A stretch of 8,932 nt of DNA from a candidate division WS6 bacterium GW2011_GWC2_36_7 (lineage in GTDB: Bacteria; Patescibacteriota; Dojkabacteria; SC72). Below, in pieces: positions 5,724-8,932 of this stretch. The translations under genes and the position numbers were made by a program. The stretch spans positions 1 to 8,932 of the forward strand of contig LBSF01000035.1 of the NCBI GenBank assembly GCA_000991805.1. Reading direction: 5' to 3'. The stretch's first letter is position 1; each line of letters opens with the position of its first letter. The notes below the pieces were generated by a model, which did no database searches, had not been told where the DNA came from, and saw only the letters and a program-made list of their open reading frames with translations.

Positions 5724-6098
5724 ATGCTGACCAAAGTGGACTTAAAGAAAATTGAAGAACTATTACAGCCGAAGTTTGACCATATAGAACTAAGGTTGGA
5801 TGAACATGATAAAAGGTTTGAGGCTATTGAGAAAAAGCTTGAGGAACATGATAAGAAATTTTTAGAGATAGAAAAAAGGCTTGATAATATTGTTGAAGTA
5901 GTTGCGCTTCACACTACCTTGTTAAAAGACATAAATCTCAGACTTATATCTGTAGAAGGTAATGTAGAAAGAATGAGCCTTTCAATTGAGAATATTTGGT
6001 CTAAGCTAAGTCTTCTCTCTGCAAAGATAAAAGTCCAAGAAGATAAAACCAATACATTTAATATGCTTTTAGATAAAGGCGGGAATCAATATAAATAG
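5724..6098 (+). CDS. Coiled-coil protein of unknown function
   Basis: The 124-residue protein is almost entirely alpha-helical by sequence. Residues 20-58 form clean heptads with a 14-residue tandem repeat, EHDKRFEAIEKKLE (27-40) then EHDKKFLEIEKRLD (41-54). A further helical stretch (about 60-105) has Leu/Ile at core spacing. No membrane span, signal peptide or enzyme motif is visible. Proteins of this type usually oligomerise as scaffolds, but nothing indicates a partner. It follows the 67-residue gene by 23 nt and converges on gyrA with 11 nt between stops. The first Met gives CTG as second codon and lacks an SD; no better start is evident downstream. Confidence 0.7.
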   Translation: MLTKVDLKKIEELLQPKFDHIELRLDEHDKRFEAIEKKLEEHDKKFLEIEKRLDNIVEVVALHTTLLKDINLRLISVEGNVERMSLSIENIWSKLSLLSAKIKVQEDKTNTFNMLLDKGGNQYK

Positions 6099-6123
6099 CT
6101 TTCTATACTTTAGAGTAAAGCTA
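6096..6123. terminator. Weak inverted repeat across the convergent stops of the coiled-coil gene and gyrA
   Basis: TAGCTTT (6096-6102) and AAAGCTA (6117-6123) form a 7-bp stem covering the stop codons of both convergent genes. A small inner ACT/AGT pairing lies within the loop. It could serve as a two-way terminator given the 11-bp gap. The stem is short and AT-rich, without a clear T-tract on either side, so this is speculative. Confidence 0.25.
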
Positions 6124-8917
6124 CTGTAGCTACCCTATCATCACTACCAATATTCATAATCTTTACACCTGAAGTCTGTCTTCCAAGTTTTGGAACTGTT
6201 TTGAGTTCTGAACGTATGACCTTAGACTTCTCAGATATGACAACAATCTCCTCTTGTTCTGGTTCTATTATCCTTGCAGTAGATATCTTTCCAGTCTTAG
6301 GAGTTACTCTAAATGTAAATACTCCAGTACCACCTCTCTTCTGGGTTGGATATTCTTTAAGAACAGACATTTTCCCAAAGCCATTCTCTGAAAGAGTCAA
6401 TACCATCATATCGTTGTTTTTAACTATACCCATACCTGCTACGCAATCGGTAGCCGATTTAAATTTGATAGCTGTAACACCTCTTGTATTTCTGCCCATT
6501 GGTCTAACATCGGATTCCTTAAATCTTACGGATTTTCCATCTGCAGTTACAATTAAGACTTCGTCTTCCCCTGTAGTTGGTTTTACCCATGCTAATTGAT
6601 CACCATTTTCTAATTTAATTGCAGTTAGTCCATTGGCTCTGATCTTAGCGAATTCTGAAAGCTCTGTTTTTTTGATGATGCCTTTTTCAGTTACCATTAA
6701 GAAATATTTGTAAGCAATAGTTTCTCCACTTGTCTGTTGTTCTTTAATCTTACCTTTAGGATCTCTAGTCAAAACGGAAGTTATAATCTCCTCTGGTTCT
6801 AATTGGACTAGGTTTACTAGTGGTAAACCTTTTGCAGTTCTACCATATTCAGGGATTTCAAAAATTCTTAGATTGAATACTTTTCCTTTGTTTGTGAAGA
6901 GTAGAAGTTCATCATGGGTATTACATAGGAAGGCATGCTCTATAAAGTCGCCTTCTTTAGTATCTCCGCCGGAGACACCCTTTCCACCTCGTTTTTGAGC
7001 TTTGTATGTATCTGGTGTCAATCTCTTGATATATCCAGTATGTGTAATGGTAACTAACATATCTTCAGATGCGACCATATCTTCTTCAGAAATTTCATTT
7101 ACCTTGCCTTTTACTACTTTAGATCTTCTGTCATCTCCATACTTTTCTTTAACTTCATCTAAATCAGTACTGATAATTTCAAGAATTCTAGCAGGATTCT
7201 CCAAGATATCATTGTATGTCTTAATATTCTCTTGTAATTCATTGTATTCATTCTGTAATTTCATCTTTTCCAAAGCAGCTAATCTTCTTAGTTGCATATC
7301 CAAAATTGCTTGTGCTTGTACTTCTGTAAACTTGAATTTATCCATCAAGTTAGTCTTTGCAGTTTCCTGAGTCTTTGAGCCACGGATAGTTGCAATTACT
7401 TCGTCCAACATATCTAATGCTTTGAGTAAGCCTTCTAAGATATGTGCTCTGAATCTAGCTTCTGCCAAATCAAATTCATATCTTCGAATGGTTACTGTTA
7501 TTCTGAAAGAGATGAAGAGCTCCAGGATTCTCTTTAATGGTAATGTCTTTGGCTGTTGGTCTACCAATGCAATCATGTTTGCATTGAATACCTTCTGCAT
7601 TTCAGTATATTTGTAGAGTTTGTTTAATACTGCTTTAGGTTGAGACTCTCGCTTTAATACAATTACTACTCTCATTCCTTCCCTACTTGATTCATCTCTA
7701 ATATCTGCAATACCTTCTAGTTTCTTTTCTTTAACTAAATCTGCCATCTTTTCGATCATATGTGCCTTGTTTACCTGGAATGGAATCTCTGTGATGACAA
7801 TATTGAATCTTCCTTGATTGCCTTCTACAATTGTAGCCTTTGCTCTTTGTAATATTCTTCCTCTACCAGTGGCATATGCATTTAAGATTTCATTTTGGTC
7901 ATAGATTGTTCCACCTGTTGGGAAATCAGGGCCAGGGATAATTTCGATTAGATCCAATGGCGTAATTTCAGATTTAAATTCTGGATATAGGGAATTGTTT
8001 TCTGTAGCTATCTTTTCTCTTAATTCCTTAATCTTGATGGGATATTCTAAATCATTAGTATCTACATAGTTCTCTAAGTAATCCTCGGGCTTGGAGTTCA
8101 ATGTTCTTGGTATGATTTCTTTTGACTCTTTGTCTCTTCTTAATTGATTGTATACAGCATTTCCTTCCCAACTGTTTCCCAGCTTAATCATCGCTTGAAG
8201 TGCATTGATTAACTCTCGAAGATTGTGAGGAGGCATTTTCGTTGCCATACCTACTGCGATTCCATCTCCACCATTAGCTAAAACATTTGGGAATGCGGCT
8301 GGTAATACGGATGGTTCCAATCTGGTTCCATCATAGTTTGGTACAAATGTAACTGTACCCTTTCCTAAATCTCGAAGTAAGTCCATGGTTATCTTTCCCA
8401 TTCTAGCCTCGGTGTATCTCATTGCTGCTGCAGTATCTCCGTCGATTGAACCGAAGTTTCCTTGCCCATCAATTAGAAGATATCTAGTAGAAAAGTCTTG
8501 AGCTAATTTTACTAAGGTAGGATAGATTACGGCCTCTCCGTGAGGATGGTAGTTACCTGATGTATCACCTGCTATTTTCGCACATTTTCTGTAGTGTGCA
8601 CTTGGTGTTAGAGCTAAGTCGTTCATAGCCACAAGTATTCTTCTTTGTGATGGTTTAAGACCATCTTTTACTTCTGGTAATGCACGAGAGACTATAACGG
8701 ACATAGAGTAATCCAAGTAGTTGGATTTCATTTCATCTACAATTGATCGTTCAACAATCTCTCCTGGTTTGAATGAAAGATTGAAGTTGATCTCTCCATT
8801 ATCATCTGCAGCTGTTGCATCTAATGGTGAGGTTTCTTCTGTGTTAGGAGTCTCCTCTGTTACAGATGTATCCTCAGCAAGCTCAATTATTTTTTCTTTT
8901 TGCTCTTCGTCTGTCAT
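6110..8917 (-). CDS. gyrA: DNA gyrase subunit A
   Basis: GyrA cuts and rejoins DNA and wraps it so that, with GyrB and ATP, gyrase adds negative supercoils. Residues 50-94 hold the family start (PGEIVERSIVDEMK, YLDYSMSVIVSRALP, DGLKPSQRR). HPHG is at 124-127, and catalytic Tyr168 lies in AAAMRYTEAR. IPGPDFPTGG is at 327-336, and the coiled-coil and gate region follows. The C-terminal wrapping domain carries GyrA box QKRGGKG (641-647), which separates it from ParC, and a related QKRGGTG near 859-865. At 935 residues it is longer than the 875 of E. coli because of an acidic N-terminal extension of about 45 residues and an insertion at about 248-318. The quinolone-contact positions equal to E. 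coli Ser83 and Asp87 are Ala129 and Pro133. The ATG at 8917 lacks an SD. A TAA at 8931-8929 may end a preceding gene, but too little sequence remains to tell. Confidence 0.97.
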   Translation of the reverse strand: MTDEEQKEKIIELAEDTSVTEETPNTEETSPLDATAADDNGEINFNLSFKPGEIVERSIVDEMKSNYLDYSMSVIVSRALPEVKDGLKPSQRRILVAMNDLALTPSAHYRKCAKIAGDTSGNYHPHGEAVIYPTLVKLAQDFSTRYLLIDGQGNFGSIDGDTAAAMRYTEARMGKITMDLLRDLGKGTVTFVPNYDGTRLEPSVLPAAFPNVLANGGDGIAVGMATKMPPHNLRELINALQAMIKLGNSWEGNAVYNQLRRDKESKEIIPRTLNSKPEDYLENYVDTNDLEYPIKIKELREKIATENNSLYPEFKSEITPLDLIEIIPGPDFPTGGTIYDQNEILNAYATGRGRILQRAKATIVEGNQGRFNIVITEIPFQVNKAHMIEKMADLVKEKKLEGIADIRDESSREGMRVVIVLKRESQPKAVLNKLYKYTEMQKVFNANMIALVDQQPKTLPLKRILELFISFRITVTIRRYEFDLAEARFRAHILEGLLKALDMLDEVIATIRGSKTQETAKTNLMDKFKFTEVQAQAILDMQLRRLAALEKMKLQNEYNELQENIKTYNDILENPARILEIISTDLDEVKEKYGDDRRSKVVKGKVNEISEEDMVASEDMLVTITHTGYIKRLTPDTYKAQKRGGKGVSGGDTKEGDFIEHAFLCNTHDELLLFTNKGKVFNLRIFEIPEYGRTAKGLPLVNLVQLEPEEIITSVLTRDPKGKIKEQQTSGETIAYKYFLMVTEKGIIKKTELSEFAKIRANGLTAIKLENGDQLAWVKPTTGEDEVLIVTADGKSVRFKESDVRPMGRNTRGVTAIKFKSATDCVAGMGIVKNNDMMVLTLSENGFGKMSVLKEYPTQKRGGTGVFTFRVTPKTGKISTARIIEPEQEEIVVISEKSKVIRSELKTVPKLGRQTSGVKIMNIGSDDRVATVALL

Positions 8918-8932
8918 TATGGTGTTGTTTAA

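Noticed and set aside
6201..7616. Plus-strand open frames inside gyrA
   Set aside because: They are antisense shadows of a well-conserved gyrA sequence.
6110..8917. TGA recoding (genetic code 4 or 25)
   Set aside because: The long frames close at TAA or TAG with no internal TGA needed, and Trp is read from TGG. The only TGA stop is in the frameshifted lipoprotein.

Overview
The window is AT-rich bacterial DNA with a compact layout. It holds one confidently identified housekeeping gene, gyrA (minus strand, right third), and a cluster of cell-surface genes. The surface genes are a VanY-type D,D-carboxypeptidase, a sortase, a tiny sortase-substrate-like protein, a lipoprotein, a membrane-anchored unknown and a large polytopic membrane protein cut by the left edge. 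Sortase, cell-wall carboxypeptidase, short coiled-coil proteins and many genes without a Shine-Dalgarno (SD) sequence suggest a Gram-positive-like or Candidate Phyla Radiation (Patescibacteria) genome; this placement is inference. The long gyrA frame has no internal TGA, and the sortase and VanY frames read Trp from TGG, so there is no sign of TGA recoding.

Layout from right to left. gyrA (8917-6110, minus) carries an acidic N-terminal extension and an internal insertion of about 70 residues. It converges with two small plus-strand genes (5497-5700 and 5724-6098), the second a heptad-repeat coiled coil. Divergent from them runs a minus-strand gene set: VanY-like peptidase (5385-4591), sortase (4570-3917) and a ParB/sulfiredoxin-like protein (3913-3287). 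The gaps are 20 and 3 nt, so this is very likely one operon. Next comes a 77-residue protein (3203-2970) with its own TATAAT promoter. It has a signal peptide and a C-terminal IPEDTG-hydrophobic-KK tail, so it may be a substrate of the neighbouring sortase.

The stretch 2150-2970 is the least ordinary part. It contains a small lipoprotein gene (2609-2245) broken by a one-base frameshift. Upstream are nested palindromes that look like paired operators. Downstream are two hairpins sharing the same UCUC-GUAA-GAGA cap in the sense strand, and a third GUAA-capped hairpin follows the 77-residue gene. Between 2780 and 2853 lie arms that can form mutually exclusive stem-loops. The lipoprotein has a strong SD and more C/G-ending codons than its neighbours, so this block may have a different origin. 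To its left are a single-anchor exported protein (2077-1466) and, 2 nt downstream, the polytopic membrane protein.

Taken together, the left two thirds look like an envelope-modification neighbourhood: peptidoglycan trimming, surface-protein attachment, and possibly glycan assembly by the membrane protein. gyrA is unrelated in function.
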